NCBI GenBank assembly: GCA_965228625.1
Contig: OZ245829.1
Span: forward strand, 4,588,001 to 4,652,000
Direction of reading: 5' to 3'
DNA length: 64,000 bases
DNA from: UBA2767 sp965228625
GTDB lineage: Bacteria > Pseudomonadota > Alphaproteobacteria > Rhizobiales > Methyloligellaceae
Shown here in pieces: positions 53,222 to 62,692 of the stretch. Below the pieces are notes generated by a model. The model had not been told where the DNA came from. It did no database searches and was given only the letters and a program-made list of their open reading frames with translations. Positions within the stretch are counted from its first letter, which is position 1, and every line of letters begins with the position of its first letter. Position numbers and translations under genes: made by a program.

Positions 53222-54019
53222 CTACCTGGACGCCAGCGTCTTCAGCGGCTTGCCGGAAAACACCGTTCCCTCGCACGTGGTGCCGGCGGCGCTCAGCCGC
53301 GCGCAAAGTACCGCCGCGCCGGCCGCGTTCTTGAACGGGCCCGCAATCAGGCTGTAGCGTTTTTCACCGCGCGCCGACGCGATCCGAACCGCGTGTGGCT
53401 GCAGATCCTGCAGCAGAGCCCCGTGGCGCCCGACAAGGTCGCTCCATCGCCCCTCGAGCATCGCCGCGGTCAGCCTGGAGCCAAGCTCGACGGCAAACTG
53501 CGTCCGCCTTGGTTTCTGGCGGCTCGCGATCGGCAGGGGGGATTCGGGGATGACGTCGTCAAAGCCGTCATTGGGCATGGGCAGCATCGTCACGTTGACG
53601 TTCGGACGCGGTCCCGTCCGGCTCGCCCCGGGACTGTTCTGATCGCGCAGCACATCATCGGCGCGCGGCCTTCTTGTCTGCGGCGGGATCGACGCCGTCG
53701 AAGGACCATAGGTGGCCTCGAGCGCACGGACGTGCGCCTGCAGCGCCGCCTTTTCCCTGTTCGCCGTGTCCAGAGATGTCCTGAGGCGATCGATTTCCTG
53801 GCGCATATGCGCCAGCGCGCCGGTGACGCCCGGGTCAGTGGAAGCTGTTGGCGGCGATACACGATGCTCCGTCCCACCTGGTGGCGCTGCCGACGCCACG
53901 GCGTTGTCGGCAGCGGGCTGAAAGGTGTTCTGGAAAAGCACGAAGAAGTAGCCGAGCGAGATGGTGCCCAGCAGAGCCCAGGCAGCAACATACAATCGTC
54001 GCGTCAAAGCCGCCGTCAT
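53222..54019 (-). CDS. Membrane-anchored SPOR-like protein
   Basis: From ATG 54019 the product is 265 residues: one N-terminal membrane helix (VAAWALLGTISLGYFFVLFQ), a short coiled coil (HMRQEIDRLRTSLDTANREK) with ALQAHVRALEATYG, a Pro/Arg-rich linker and a C-terminal domain QFAVELGSRLTAAMLEGRWS to RYSLIAGPFKNAAGAAVLCA that resembles a SPOR fold. SPOR domains bind denuded glycan at the septum. The gene is divergent from glmU. The SPOR call is moderate because the first strand is diverged. Confidence 0.7.
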   Translation of the reverse strand: MTAALTRRLYVAAWALLGTISLGYFFVLFQNTFQPAADNAVASAAPPGGTEHRVSPPTASTDPGVTGALAHMRQEIDRLRTSLDTANREKAALQAHVRALEATYGPSTASIPPQTRRPRADDVLRDQNSPGASRTGPRPNVNVTMLPMPNDGFDDVIPESPLPIASRQKPRRTQFAVELGSRLTAAMLEGRWSDLVGRHGALLQDLQPHAVRIASARGEKRYSLIAGPFKNAAGAAVLCARLSAAGTTCEGTVFSGKPLKTLASR

Positions 54020-54255
54020 GATTTGCTTCCCGCCCCCTCGCATCACGGGCAAAAGCGTCCGGTTGTGGACCGAGACCCTGCAACCGAATCAAAACTTGTC
54101 TGAGTCTCGCCGGGCGGTCAATGTGCCTGCGCTCCGTGAAAGTTCCCTTCTACCGGCGATTGCGCTATTGGAAGGCATCCCGCCGTGACCCGGCGTCCGG
54201 TACGATTTCAGCTCGTTCAGTCTGGTTCTTTTCTCTGCCTCGCAACGGTTTAGCC

Positions 54256-55614
54256 ATGAGCCAAAGATCATCACTCGCGCTTGTTCTTGCAGCCGGTCAG
54301 GGGACCCGCATGAAGTCGGCGCGCCCGAAGGTTCTGCATGAAGTTGCCGGCCAGCCGATGTTGGGGCGGGTCATGGAGACGGCGCTGGAAAGTGGCCTCG
54401 GTGACATCGCGGTGGTCGTCGCACCCGGCATGGACGCGGTCCGCGATGCGGCCCGTGCCGTTCACCCGGATACCGGGGTTTACGTGCAGGAAGAGCAGCT
54501 CGGCACAGGGCATGCGGTGCTCGCCGCCCGCGCAGCATTCGAGGATTTCACCGGAGACGTGATCATCCTCTATGCCGACACGCCACTGCTGCGCCCGGAG
54601 ACCATCCGCCGGATCCTCGCCACGTTGGACGAAGGCGCGGACATCGCGGTTCTCGGTTTCGAAGCACATGATCCAACCGGATACGGACGGCTCATCACCG
54701 ACGCCGAAGGCACGCTTGTCGCCGTGCGGGAGGAGAAGGATGCAACGGACCAGGAGCGGAAGGTGCGCCTGTGCAATTCCGGTGTTTTCGCTTTTCGCGG
54801 CGAGAACCTTCTTGGCCTGCTCGAGCGGATCGGAAACGACAATGCAAAGGGAGAATACTACCTGACCGACGCGGTCGAGATTGCCCGCGATGACGGGCTG
54901 AAGACCGGAGTGGTGGTATGTCCCGAGGAGGAAGTGATGGGTGTGAATTCCAAGGTTCAGCTTGCCGAGGCCGAGGCCGAGGTACAGGCCCGGCTGCGCC
55001 GCGCGGCGATGGAGGCCGGGGTAACCCTGATCGCTCCGGAAACCGTCTTCCTGTCCTCCGACACGAAGATCGGCCGGGATGCGGTCATCGAGCCGAACGT
55101 CGTGTTCGGGCCGGGAGTGACGGTAGACGAGGGCGCCCGCATCCGTTCGTTCACGTATATCGAGGAATCGCATGTGGGCAAGGATGCGATCGTCGGCCCG
55201 TTTTCACGGCTCCGCCCCGGTGTGCAGCTCGGAGAGAATGTTCGCGTCGGAAATTTCGTCGAAATCAAGAACTCGACCCTGGACAAGGGATCGAAGGCCA
55301 ATCACCTGTCCTATGTCGGCGACGCCCATGTCGGTGCCGCCGCAAATATCGGTGCCGGAACAATCACCTGCAACTATGACGGTTTCGCCAAACATCGCAC
55401 CGAAATCGGACCGGGTGCGTTTATCGGCTCGAACACGGCACTGGTGGCGCCCATCAGGATCGGTGATGGCGTCTATGTCGGATCGGGAAGCGTGCTGTCC
55501 AAGGATGTTCCCGCCGACGCCCTGGTGTTGACGAGAAGTCCCCTCGACCAGCGCGAGGGCTGGGCGGCCAGAATGCGTGCGCGACACGGGCGTGGAACAG
55601 GAAATAAAAAGTAA
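54256..55614 (+). CDS. glmU: Bifunctional UDP-N-acetylglucosamine pyrophosphorylase / glucosamine-1-phosphate N-acetyltransferase
   Basis: GlmU makes UDP-GlcNAc for peptidoglycan and lipopolysaccharide. The 452-residue product has the uridyltransferase domain with LALVLAAGQGTRMKSARPKV and YADTPLLRPET, and a C-terminal left-handed beta helix acetyltransferase with NFVEIKNSTLDKGSKANHLS and NIGAGTITCNYDGFAKHRTE. The start ATG 54256 is chosen because the nucleotide-binding motif begins at once; upstream codons lack homology. glmS follows after 92 bases, giving consecutive steps of one pathway. Confidence 0.97.
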   Translation: MSQRSSLALVLAAGQGTRMKSARPKVLHEVAGQPMLGRVMETALESGLGDIAVVVAPGMDAVRDAARAVHPDTGVYVQEEQLGTGHAVLAARAAFEDFTGDVIILYADTPLLRPETIRRILATLDEGADIAVLGFEAHDPTGYGRLITDAEGTLVAVREEKDATDQERKVRLCNSGVFAFRGENLLGLLERIGNDNAKGEYYLTDAVEIARDDGLKTGVVVCPEEEVMGVNSKVQLAEAEAEVQARLRRAAMEAGVTLIAPETVFLSSDTKIGRDAVIEPNVVFGPGVTVDEGARIRSFTYIEESHVGKDAIVGPFSRLRPGVQLGENVRVGNFVEIKNSTLDKGSKANHLSYVGDAHVGAAANIGAGTITCNYDGFAKHRTEIGPGAFIGSNTALVAPIRIGDGVYVGSGSVLSKDVPADALVLTRSPLDQREGWAARMRARHGRGTGNKK

Positions 55615-55706
55615 CAGCTCTTGACTTGCGCGACTTGCGGTCACGCCATTAGGTAGGCGGAGCCGACTCTCGTGTCGGTTGTGACGGTCATCAGGATGCG
55701 AGTTTC

Positions 55707-57527
55707 ATGTGTGGGATTGTTGGAATACTTGGTACGGAGCCGGTTGCCGGCCGCCTCGTAGAGGCGCTCAAGCGGCTGGAGTACCGCGGATACGATTCGG
55801 CCGGCGTGGCCACGGTTGAGAATGGCAGCCTGGATCGGCGCCGGGCGGAAGGAAAGCTCTTCAATCTCGAGGCGCGGCTTGCCAGCGAACCCCTGAGCGG
55901 CCGGCTCGGTATCGGCCATACGCGCTGGGCCACTCACGGCGCGCCGACCGAGACGAATGCCCATCCGCACATGGCCGACCGCGTGTCGGTCGTGCACAAC
56001 GGCATCATCGAGAACTTCAAGGAGTTGCGCAACGAATTGCTCGCGCATGGCGCGCCGCTGTCGACCGATACCGATACCGAGCTGATCGCTCATCTGGTGA
56101 ATCGGGAACTCGAACAGGGTCACGATCCGGCGGTGGCCGTTCAGCATACTCTGCAGCGGCTGCAGGGCGCGTTTGCAGTCGCCTTCATTTTCCGGGATCA
56201 CGATGATCTGATGATTGCCGCCCGGCAGGGCAGCCCGCTCGCCATCGGATTCGGCAATGGGGAGATGTATCTGGGGTCCGACGCCATCGCGCTCGCGCCG
56301 TTCACCAACTCGATCTGTTATCTCGATGACGGCGACTGGGCCGTGCTGACCCGCAACGGACTGGCGATTCGCGATCGCAACGGGCAGCCGGTCGAGCGAC
56401 CGGTGCAGAAGTCCGTCGCCTCCGCCCTTCTGGTTGACAAGGGCAATCACCGGCACTTCATGGCAAAGGAAATCCACGAACAGCCCGAGGTGGTTGCGCA
56501 AACGCTGGCGAACTACATCGATTTCTCGAATTCCCAGATCCACATGCCGGACATGCCGATCGATCTGGCCTCGGTCAACCGCATTTCCATCTCCGCCTGC
56601 GGCACGGCCTATTATGCCGGGCTTGTCGCCAAGTACTGGTTCGAAAGGCTCGCCCGCGTGCCGGTGGAAATCGACGTAGCGTCGGAGTTCCGCTACCGCG
56701 AGATCCCGCTGGAACCCGGCAGCCTCGCCCTGTTCATTTCACAATCGGGAGAAACGGCGGACACGCTCGCCGCGATGCGGTATTGCCAAAGTCAGGACCA
56801 GCGCATTGCATCGATTGTCAATGTCCGCGAGTCCTCGATCGCGCGGGAATCGGACGCGGTCTTGCCGACCCTCGCCGGACCCGAGATCGGTGTCGCCTCG
56901 ACCAAGGCCTTTACCTGCCAGCTTGCGGTCTTGGGGTGTCTGGCAATCGCGATGGCGCGCGCGCGTGGCAAGATCGACGGCGACAAAGAAGCGGAACTGA
57001 TCTCCGCGCTGGCGGAAGTGCCGCGCCACATGTCGGCCATGCTGCGCGATGAGTCGCTCTACGAAGCCCTCTCGCACTCCTTGTCCAAGGCGCAGGACGT
57101 GCTCTATCTCGGCCGCGGGATCAACTACCCCGTGGCCCTTGAAGGCGCGCTCAAACTGAAGGAAATCTCCTACATTCATGCCGAAGGATATGCCGCCGGG
57201 GAACTCAAGCACGGACCGATCGCCCTGATCGACGAGACGGTTCCTGTGGTCGTCGTGGCGCCGCAGGACGAAATGTTCGAAAAGACGGTATCGAACGTCC
57301 AGGAAGTGGCCGCGCGCGGCGGGCAGATCGTCTTCATCAGCGATGGTTCCGAGAGTGCCGCCGGGTGCGACGTGATGACGGCCATCCAACTGCCGCCGAC
57401 GCATCCGATCACGACGCCCCTGATCTATGCACTGCCGATGCAGCTCATCGCCTATCATACGGCGGTGTTCATGGGGACGGACGTGGACCAGCCGCGCAAT
57501 CTGGCCAAGTCGGTAACCGTGGAATAG
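55707..57527 (+). CDS. glmS: Glutamine--fructose-6-phosphate aminotransferase (isomerizing)
   Basis: GlmS makes glucosamine-6-phosphate from fructose-6-phosphate and glutamine, the first step to UDP-GlcNAc. The 606-residue product starts MCGIVGILGTEPVAG with the nucleophile Cys2. The glutaminase part shows LEYRGYDSAGVATVE and GIGHTRWATHGAPTETNAHP. Two SIS domains follow (SISACGTAYYAGLVAKYWFE, FISQSGETADTLAAMRYCQ, VASTKAFTCQLAVLGCLAIA), and the C-terminal DQPRNLAKSVTVE is typical. No glmS-type riboswitch was recognised upstream. Confidence 0.98.
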   Translation: MCGIVGILGTEPVAGRLVEALKRLEYRGYDSAGVATVENGSLDRRRAEGKLFNLEARLASEPLSGRLGIGHTRWATHGAPTETNAHPHMADRVSVVHNGIIENFKELRNELLAHGAPLSTDTDTELIAHLVNRELEQGHDPAVAVQHTLQRLQGAFAVAFIFRDHDDLMIAARQGSPLAIGFGNGEMYLGSDAIALAPFTNSICYLDDGDWAVLTRNGLAIRDRNGQPVERPVQKSVASALLVDKGNHRHFMAKEIHEQPEVVAQTLANYIDFSNSQIHMPDMPIDLASVNRISISACGTAYYAGLVAKYWFERLARVPVEIDVASEFRYREIPLEPGSLALFISQSGETADTLAAMRYCQSQDQRIASIVNVRESSIARESDAVLPTLAGPEIGVASTKAFTCQLAVLGCLAIAMARARGKIDGDKEAELISALAEVPRHMSAMLRDESLYEALSHSLSKAQDVLYLGRGINYPVALEGALKLKEISYIHAEGYAAGELKHGPIALIDETVPVVVVAPQDEMFEKTVSNVQEVAARGGQIVFISDGSESAAGCDVMTAIQLPPTHPITTPLIYALPMQLIAYHTAVFMGTDVDQPRNLAKSVTVE

Positions 57528-57680
57528 GAATTCGCGTCGTGGTTGTCTGCGTTTGAGCGCGGACGTGCTATGATTCCCCGCAGCTTCGTGACCGGCCTCG
57601 CTTTCGCCTGAATCCTTGTGTTTCAGAAGCGTTGTGTTCATTCACGAGATCGGATGCGAGCCGCTCATACAGGCCTATTG

Positions 57681-59117
57681 ATGCGAAGGACGCGAATTAC
57701 AGCTCTTGCTCTGTCCGCGGCGCTGGCGACGTTTGCCGGTGCGCCTTCGGCGTATGCGCAATCGCCGGAGGACAATCAGGCAGGTGCGCAATTCCAGGCC
57801 GGTCAGAAAGCCCTGGCGAACGAGAAGTACCGGGCGGCCGTGGGGCATTTCGGCAAGGTTCTGAGGAGTCCCGAGCTGGAAAGCGCGGCGGTCGCCAAGG
57901 CGCTCTATATGCGCGGTGTCGCGCACGAGAAGGCCGGCCAGCCGGCGCAGGCGATCGCCGATATCACCAGTGCCCTCTATCTCTCCGGCCTCACGAGCGC
58001 GGAACGGGCGAAGGCGTATCTCAGCCGGGGCAAGGCCTATGAAGCGGTAGGCATGAACGATCTTGCCCGCGCCGACATTTCCCGCGCCCGCAGCGGGGGC
58101 GTGAGCGACCAGCAGATCGCGCGCTCGCCGCAAACGCCGCGTTCATCGGGTAGCGGCGGCAGCGTGCCGACCTTTGCAACCAGCTCAGCCTCGTCCGGAA
58201 GCGCATCGCCATCACGCACCTCGCCGCGTTCGAATAACCGGCGTGCCCGCGATTCGGTTCCCACATTCGCAACCAGCTCGCAAACGGCAGCATCGCAACC
58301 GGCGCCAACCTCGCGATCATCGAACGCACAACGCACAGCGTCGTTCCAGACCCAAAGCAGCGCACCGGCGCGCGAGGAGCAGATCCCGCAGTTCCGAACC
58401 TCGATCCTGCCCCAGGAAACCCGAAGGCAGACACAGCCTCAGCCTCGTGCGCAGACACCGCCGCCAAGCCGTACCCCCCGGTCCTCGGACTCGGCGCGAA
58501 CGAACTGGGACACATCGGTGGCGCAGCAACAGTCGGCCCCGGCCCCCGCGCCGGCCCAGTCTCAGGATTCTCAGGACGAGGAATCCGGCACCAGGGTTGG
58601 CCGCTGGTTCAGAGGTCTGCGCGAGAATGTGACTCGCAGGGGCGACACGCAGCAGACCGCTGCCGCTCCGGCGGCCACCCAGGCCGCACCACCGCCGCCG
58701 ACGCCGGCAGCTTCTGCTCCGCCGCAGTGGCGGCAGACCACCAGTGCCGCACGCGCACCGGCCCCAAGCTGGAGTTCGCAGGTCTCGACACCGTCGCCGG
58801 CCCGCCGCACGGCTGCGGCCCCACAGGCCGCAGCGCCTGCGGCCGCGCCGCGAACGACGACCAGTGGAGGCGGTTACCGCATTCAGCTCGCGGCGCTACG
58901 GAGCGACGCCGAAGCGCAGGCAACCTGGAAACGATTGCAGGCAAAACACGGGGCCCTGCTTGGCAGTTATCAGCCGAATATCGTCAAAACCGATTTGGGC
59001 GGCCTCGGGACCTTCTACCGGGTGCAGCTCGGGCCGTTTGCCGACAAAGCCGCCACGCAGCAACTGTGCCGAAATTTCAAGAGCGGCGGCCTCGACTGCT
59101 TTCTGCTTGCGCAGTAA
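57681..59117 (+). CDS. Exported TPR- and SPOR-domain protein
   Basis: From ATG 57681 the product is 478 residues with a clear signal peptide (MRRTRITALALSAALATFAG, cleaved near SAYAQSP). TPR-like helices follow (GAQFQAGQKALANEKYRAAV, then KALYMRGVAHEKAGQPAQAI and AYLSRGKAYEAVG). A long low-complexity Ser/Gln/Pro/Ala linker spans about 150-380. The C-terminal SPOR domain is GGGYRIQLAALRSDAEAQAT with GTFYRVQLGPFADKAATQQL. It should bind septal peptidoglycan. An earlier ATG at 57654 gives nine extra residues. Its neighbour glmS supports a wall-growth theme. Confidence 0.85.
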   Translation: MRRTRITALALSAALATFAGAPSAYAQSPEDNQAGAQFQAGQKALANEKYRAAVGHFGKVLRSPELESAAVAKALYMRGVAHEKAGQPAQAIADITSALYLSGLTSAERAKAYLSRGKAYEAVGMNDLARADISRARSGGVSDQQIARSPQTPRSSGSGGSVPTFATSSASSGSASPSRTSPRSNNRRARDSVPTFATSSQTAASQPAPTSRSSNAQRTASFQTQSSAPAREEQIPQFRTSILPQETRRQTQPQPRAQTPPPSRTPRSSDSARTNWDTSVAQQQSAPAPAPAQSQDSQDEESGTRVGRWFRGLRENVTRRGDTQQTAAAPAATQAAPPPPTPAASAPPQWRQTTSAARAPAPSWSSQVSTPSPARRTAAAPQAAAPAAAPRTTTSGGGYRIQLAALRSDAEAQATWKRLQAKHGALLGSYQPNIVKTDLGGLGTFYRVQLGPFADKAATQQLCRNFKSGGLDCFLLAQ

Positions 59118-59311
59118 GGCAAGATCCAAGGCACGTATACCAAATGTTGGTGGTAATTCGCGACCACGACCCTTGTTGAATGGGTTGCGCATACCCATTG
59201 TGGTAGAGTGCTGGGTGTTTGTGGCGCAAGGACAGGGGGGCATCGGTGCGTGGCGCTGCATCGTATAGGCTGCGCTAAGTTCATCCCTTATCCATCGGAG
59301 TACCGCTAGAC

Positions 59312-60118
59312 ATGGTGGCAAAGCGGAAATCGCGAAAACGCGCAGATGACGCATCGGATCAGGATCACGGTGCGGAACAGGATCCGCTCAAGTTGCTGAC
59401 CGGCGCCGACGGCAAGGCACCGCTGCATCTCGGTTCGCGCTTGCGAAACTATTTCCTGACTGGACTGATCATCGTCGGTCCCGTCGGCATCACGCTGTAT
59501 GTCGTCTGGTGGTTCATCAATCTGATCGACGGCTGGGTGAAGCCGTGGGTGCCGGTCACCTATCTGCCGGAAACCTATCTCCCGTTCACGGTCCCCGGCG
59601 TCGGGCTCATTTTCTCGATGACCGTCCTCGTCATTGTCGGCGCCTTGACCGCCAATCTGTTCGGTCGGACGCTCGTCAGCTACGGCGAGCTGATGCTCGA
59701 CAGGATGCCCGTGGTGCGCAATGTCTACGGTGCACTGAAGCAGATCTTCGAAACGGTTCTGTCGCAGTCGAGCGCCTCCTTCCAGAAGGTCGGCCTGATC
59801 GAGTATCCCCGCAAGGGGCTCTATGCCATCGTGTTCGTCTCGACGACAACCAAGGGCGAGATCGACAAGAAGGTGCGGGAAGGGGAGACGCTGCTCAGCA
59901 TCTTCCTGCCGACGACGCCCAATCCCACCTCCGGGTTTCTCCTGTTCGTACCCGAGAAGGACGTAATTGTGCTGGACATGTCCGTGGAGGAAGCGGCCAA
60001 GCTGGTGATTTCGGCCGGCCTTGTGGTTCCGCCCTATCAGGAAGAACTCAAGGAGCTCGCCAAGGACGCCCGCTCGCGTCGAAAGCGTCCGGCCAAAGAG
60101 GCCGAACCGGCAGAGTAG
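59312..60118 (+). CDS. DUF502 family membrane protein
   Basis: The 268-residue product has two membrane helices (YFLTGLIIVGPVGITLYVVW and VGLIFSMTVLVIVGALTANL), the conserved region MLDRMPVVRNVYGALKQIFE and FLPTTPNPTSGFLLFVPEKD, and a basic end (RKRPAKEAEPAE). This is the DUF502 pattern of unknown function. It converges with recG, 5 bases away, in an order often seen before recG in this group of bacteria. Confidence 0.9.
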   Translation: MVAKRKSRKRADDASDQDHGAEQDPLKLLTGADGKAPLHLGSRLRNYFLTGLIIVGPVGITLYVVWWFINLIDGWVKPWVPVTYLPETYLPFTVPGVGLIFSMTVLVIVGALTANLFGRTLVSYGELMLDRMPVVRNVYGALKQIFETVLSQSSASFQKVGLIEYPRKGLYAIVFVSTTTKGEIDKKVREGETLLSIFLPTTPNPTSGFLLFVPEKDVIVLDMSVEEAAKLVISAGLVVPPYQEELKELAKDARSRRKRPAKEAEPAE

Positions 60119-60122
60119 CAGC

Positions 60123-62237
60123 CTAGCCCGCCTTCAGAAGGCGGACGGCTTCATCACGCTCGAACAGGTAGAGCAACACGCGCAACGCCTCTCCACGAGC
60201 GCCCGAGAGTTCCGGATCGTTGGTGAGAATGAGCCGGGCGTCGTCGCGCGCAGCGCCCAGCAGGGCCTCGTCGCGCGGGAGAGAGGCCACGCGGAATTCC
60301 GGCATGCCGCTTTGGCGGGTTCCGAGAACTTCGCCGCCGCCGCGCAGACGCAAGTCGTCTTCGGCGATCTTGAAACCGTCTTCGGATTCGCGCAACGCGT
60401 TGAGCCGCGCGCGCGCCGTTTCGGTCAAGGGCGGCTTGTACATCAGGATACATGCCGACTGTTCGGCTCCGCGCCCGACGCGCCCCCTTAACTGGTGCAG
60501 TTGCGCCAGGCCGAAACGCTCCGCGTGTTCGATGACCATGATCGTCGCGTTGGGCACGTCGACGCCGACTTCGATGACGGTGGTCGCAACCAGGATGGAG
60601 ACGTCGCCATTTGCAAACGCGTTCATCGCGGTGTCCTTGTCCTTGCCGGACATTTGCCCGTGAACGAGGGCGACCCTGTCGCCGAAACGTGCCTTGAGCG
60701 CGGCGTAGCGTTCCTCTGCCGCCGTTGCGTCGAGGGCGTCGGACTCTTCCACCAACGGACAGACCCAATAGACCTGTGCGCCGGACGCCAATGCCGCTTC
60801 CAGCCGATCGAGAATTTCGTTCAGCCGGTCGACTGGCATCGCGCGGGTGGCGACCGGCTTGCGTCCGGCCGGTTTCTCGAGAAGTTTGGAGACCTCCATA
60901 TCGCCGTAGTGGGTCAACAGCAGCGTTCGCGGAATCGGAGTTGCCGTCATCACCAGTACATCGATCCCGGCGGCGGCGCTCTTGGCCTGCAGCGCGAGAC
61001 GCTGATGCACGCCGAAGCGGTGCTGTTCGTCGATCACGGCGACGGCGAGGTCCTTGAAATCGACACCCTCCTGAAACAGGGCGTGGGTGCCGACGAGGAT
61101 ATCGATATCGCCTTGCGCAAGGGCGTCCAGCGTTTCGGAGCGCGTCTTGCCTTTCTCCCGGCCCGTCAGCAGTGCCACGCGGATGCCCGCGGGCCCGGCG
61201 ATCTCCAAAAGAGTGTTGAGGTGCTGGCGCGCGAGCAGTTCGGTCGGCGCCATCAGCGCTGCCTGGGCTCCGGCCTCGATGGCAATCCCCATGGTCAGCA
61301 GCGCGACGACCGTCTTGCCGCTGCCGACATCTCCCTGCAGCAGCCGCAGCATCCGCACCGGCTCGGCCATGTCGGCCTCGATCTCGTCCATGACATGGGC
61401 TTGCGACCGCGTCAGCTCGAACGGCAGGTTCCGGAGGATTTTTCGGCGCACGGCGCCGTCACCCTTGAGCACGCGGCCCGTGGTCTTGCGCAGACGCCGT
61501 CGCACCAGAGCCAGTGCCAACTGATTGGCCAGAAGCTCATCGAACGCGAGGCGGCGATGCGCGGGACTTGATGGCAGCAGATCCTCCTCAGAATGCGGCG
61601 CGTGGGCGGCGCGGACCGAGTCCCGGAAGGACGTCCAGTGCTGTTGCGCAAGCCATGCGGGGTCCTGCCATTCCGGCAAGTCGGGCAAACGCTCGACCGC
61701 CTGCTCGGCGGCCCTGCGCGCAACCTTGGCCGACAGCCCCGCCGTCAGCGGATAGACGGGCTCCAGCAATGGCAGCGTGGCGAGTTCGGCTTCGGAGAGG
61801 ATGTGATCGGGGTGGGGCATTTGCAGCCGTCCGCCATATTCCTCGACCCGCCCCGAGATGATCCGCGTCCCGCCGACGGGCAGTTGCTTTTCGAGGTAAT
61901 CGGCCTTGGCGTGAAAGAAGACAAGTTCGATAAACCCGGTGTCGTCGCTGCACACCACACGATAGGGGACACGGCGTTGCCCGCGTGGCGGCGGGCGGTG
62001 TTCGACAACCTCCACGGCCATCGTCGCGATCTGACCGGGCACGGCTTGCGCGATTTTCGGACGCGCCCGCCGGTCAATCAGCGAGACCGGGAAATGAAAC
62101 AACAGGTCGACGATCTTGGCCTCACCCTGGCGCGCATGCGGAGCCAGCAACCGCTTGAGGAGTTTCTGCAGACGCGGTCCGATGCCCTGCAGGTCCTTCA
62201 GGTCGGCGAACAGCGGTGTGAGAATGTGAGGCCGCAT
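60123..62237 (-). CDS. recG: ATP-dependent DNA helicase RecG
   Basis: RecG reverses stalled replication forks and branches Holliday junctions. The 704-residue product starts MRPHILTPLFADLKDL. It has an N-terminal wedge/OB domain (about 1-170, LIDRRARPKI then VVCSDDTGFIELVFFHAKAD), Walker A LLQGDVGSGKTVVALL, the DEQH box VAVIDEQHRFGVHQR, VLVMTATPIPRTL, VHGQMSGKDKDTAM, VATTVIEVGVDVPNATIM and LHQLRGRVGRGAEQSACILM. Longer in-frame starts (for example 62267) are possible but lack support. It is divergent from sdhE. Confidence 0.97.
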   Translation of the reverse strand: MRPHILTPLFADLKDLQGIGPRLQKLLKRLLAPHARQGEAKIVDLLFHFPVSLIDRRARPKIAQAVPGQIATMAVEVVEHRPPPRGQRRVPYRVVCSDDTGFIELVFFHAKADYLEKQLPVGGTRIISGRVEEYGGRLQMPHPDHILSEAELATLPLLEPVYPLTAGLSAKVARRAAEQAVERLPDLPEWQDPAWLAQQHWTSFRDSVRAAHAPHSEEDLLPSSPAHRRLAFDELLANQLALALVRRRLRKTTGRVLKGDGAVRRKILRNLPFELTRSQAHVMDEIEADMAEPVRMLRLLQGDVGSGKTVVALLTMGIAIEAGAQAALMAPTELLARQHLNTLLEIAGPAGIRVALLTGREKGKTRSETLDALAQGDIDILVGTHALFQEGVDFKDLAVAVIDEQHRFGVHQRLALQAKSAAAGIDVLVMTATPIPRTLLLTHYGDMEVSKLLEKPAGRKPVATRAMPVDRLNEILDRLEAALASGAQVYWVCPLVEESDALDATAAEERYAALKARFGDRVALVHGQMSGKDKDTAMNAFANGDVSILVATTVIEVGVDVPNATIMVIEHAERFGLAQLHQLRGRVGRGAEQSACILMYKPPLTETARARLNALRESEDGFKIAEDDLRLRGGGEVLGTRQSGMPEFRVASLPRDEALLGAARDDARLILTNDPELSGARGEALRVLLYLFERDEAVRLLKAG

Positions 62238-62369
62238 TTGAACCGATCGGCTTTCTTTTGAGGACATCGCAAAGGACAATTGCGCCTTAGGCGGCTGACA
62301 GATCGCCGCCGGGACGTTATATGGCGCGCAGGACAACGCGACGCCCGCTGGCAGACGACCTTGGACCCT

Positions 62370-62642
62370 ATGATTGACGCAATCAATGATTTAGAGATCC
62401 GCCGCAAGCGCGTCATGTATCGCGCTGGACATCGCGGAACGAAAGAACTCGACTTGCTGCTCGGACGGTTCGCGGAGGCCGAACTTGCGGCAATGTCGGA
62501 GTCAGACCTGGCAGCCTTCGAAGAGTTTCTCGGCCTGCCCGATCCGGACATCCACTATTGGCTGCTGACGCCGGGTGCGGAAACGCCTCAGGGCCTCGCC
62601 GGCGAGTTTGTTGAACGTTTGAAACGCTTTCATGATCTATAG
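62370..62642 (+). CDS. sdhE: Succinate dehydrogenase flavinylation factor SdhE
   Basis: SdhE helps attach FAD to succinate dehydrogenase. The 90-residue product from ATG 62370 has IRRKRVMYRAGHRGTKELDL with the RGxxE motif (RGTKE), then LGRFAEAELAAMSESDLAAF and PDPDIHYWLL. Length is normal for the family. It sits between divergent recG and mfd, 50 bases before the latter, the usual alphaproteobacterial arrangement. Confidence 0.93.
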   Translation: MIDAINDLEIRRKRVMYRAGHRGTKELDLLLGRFAEAELAAMSESDLAAFEEFLGLPDPDIHYWLLTPGAETPQGLAGEFVERLKRFHDL

Positions 62643-62692
62643 AGAGGTACTGCCCGTAGTAACGGCCAGTGGCGACACGCGGTAACCGAGGC

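Noticed and set aside
60495..61571. 358-codon frame antisense to recG
   Set aside because: Shadow of RecG helicase motifs; no protein-like features.
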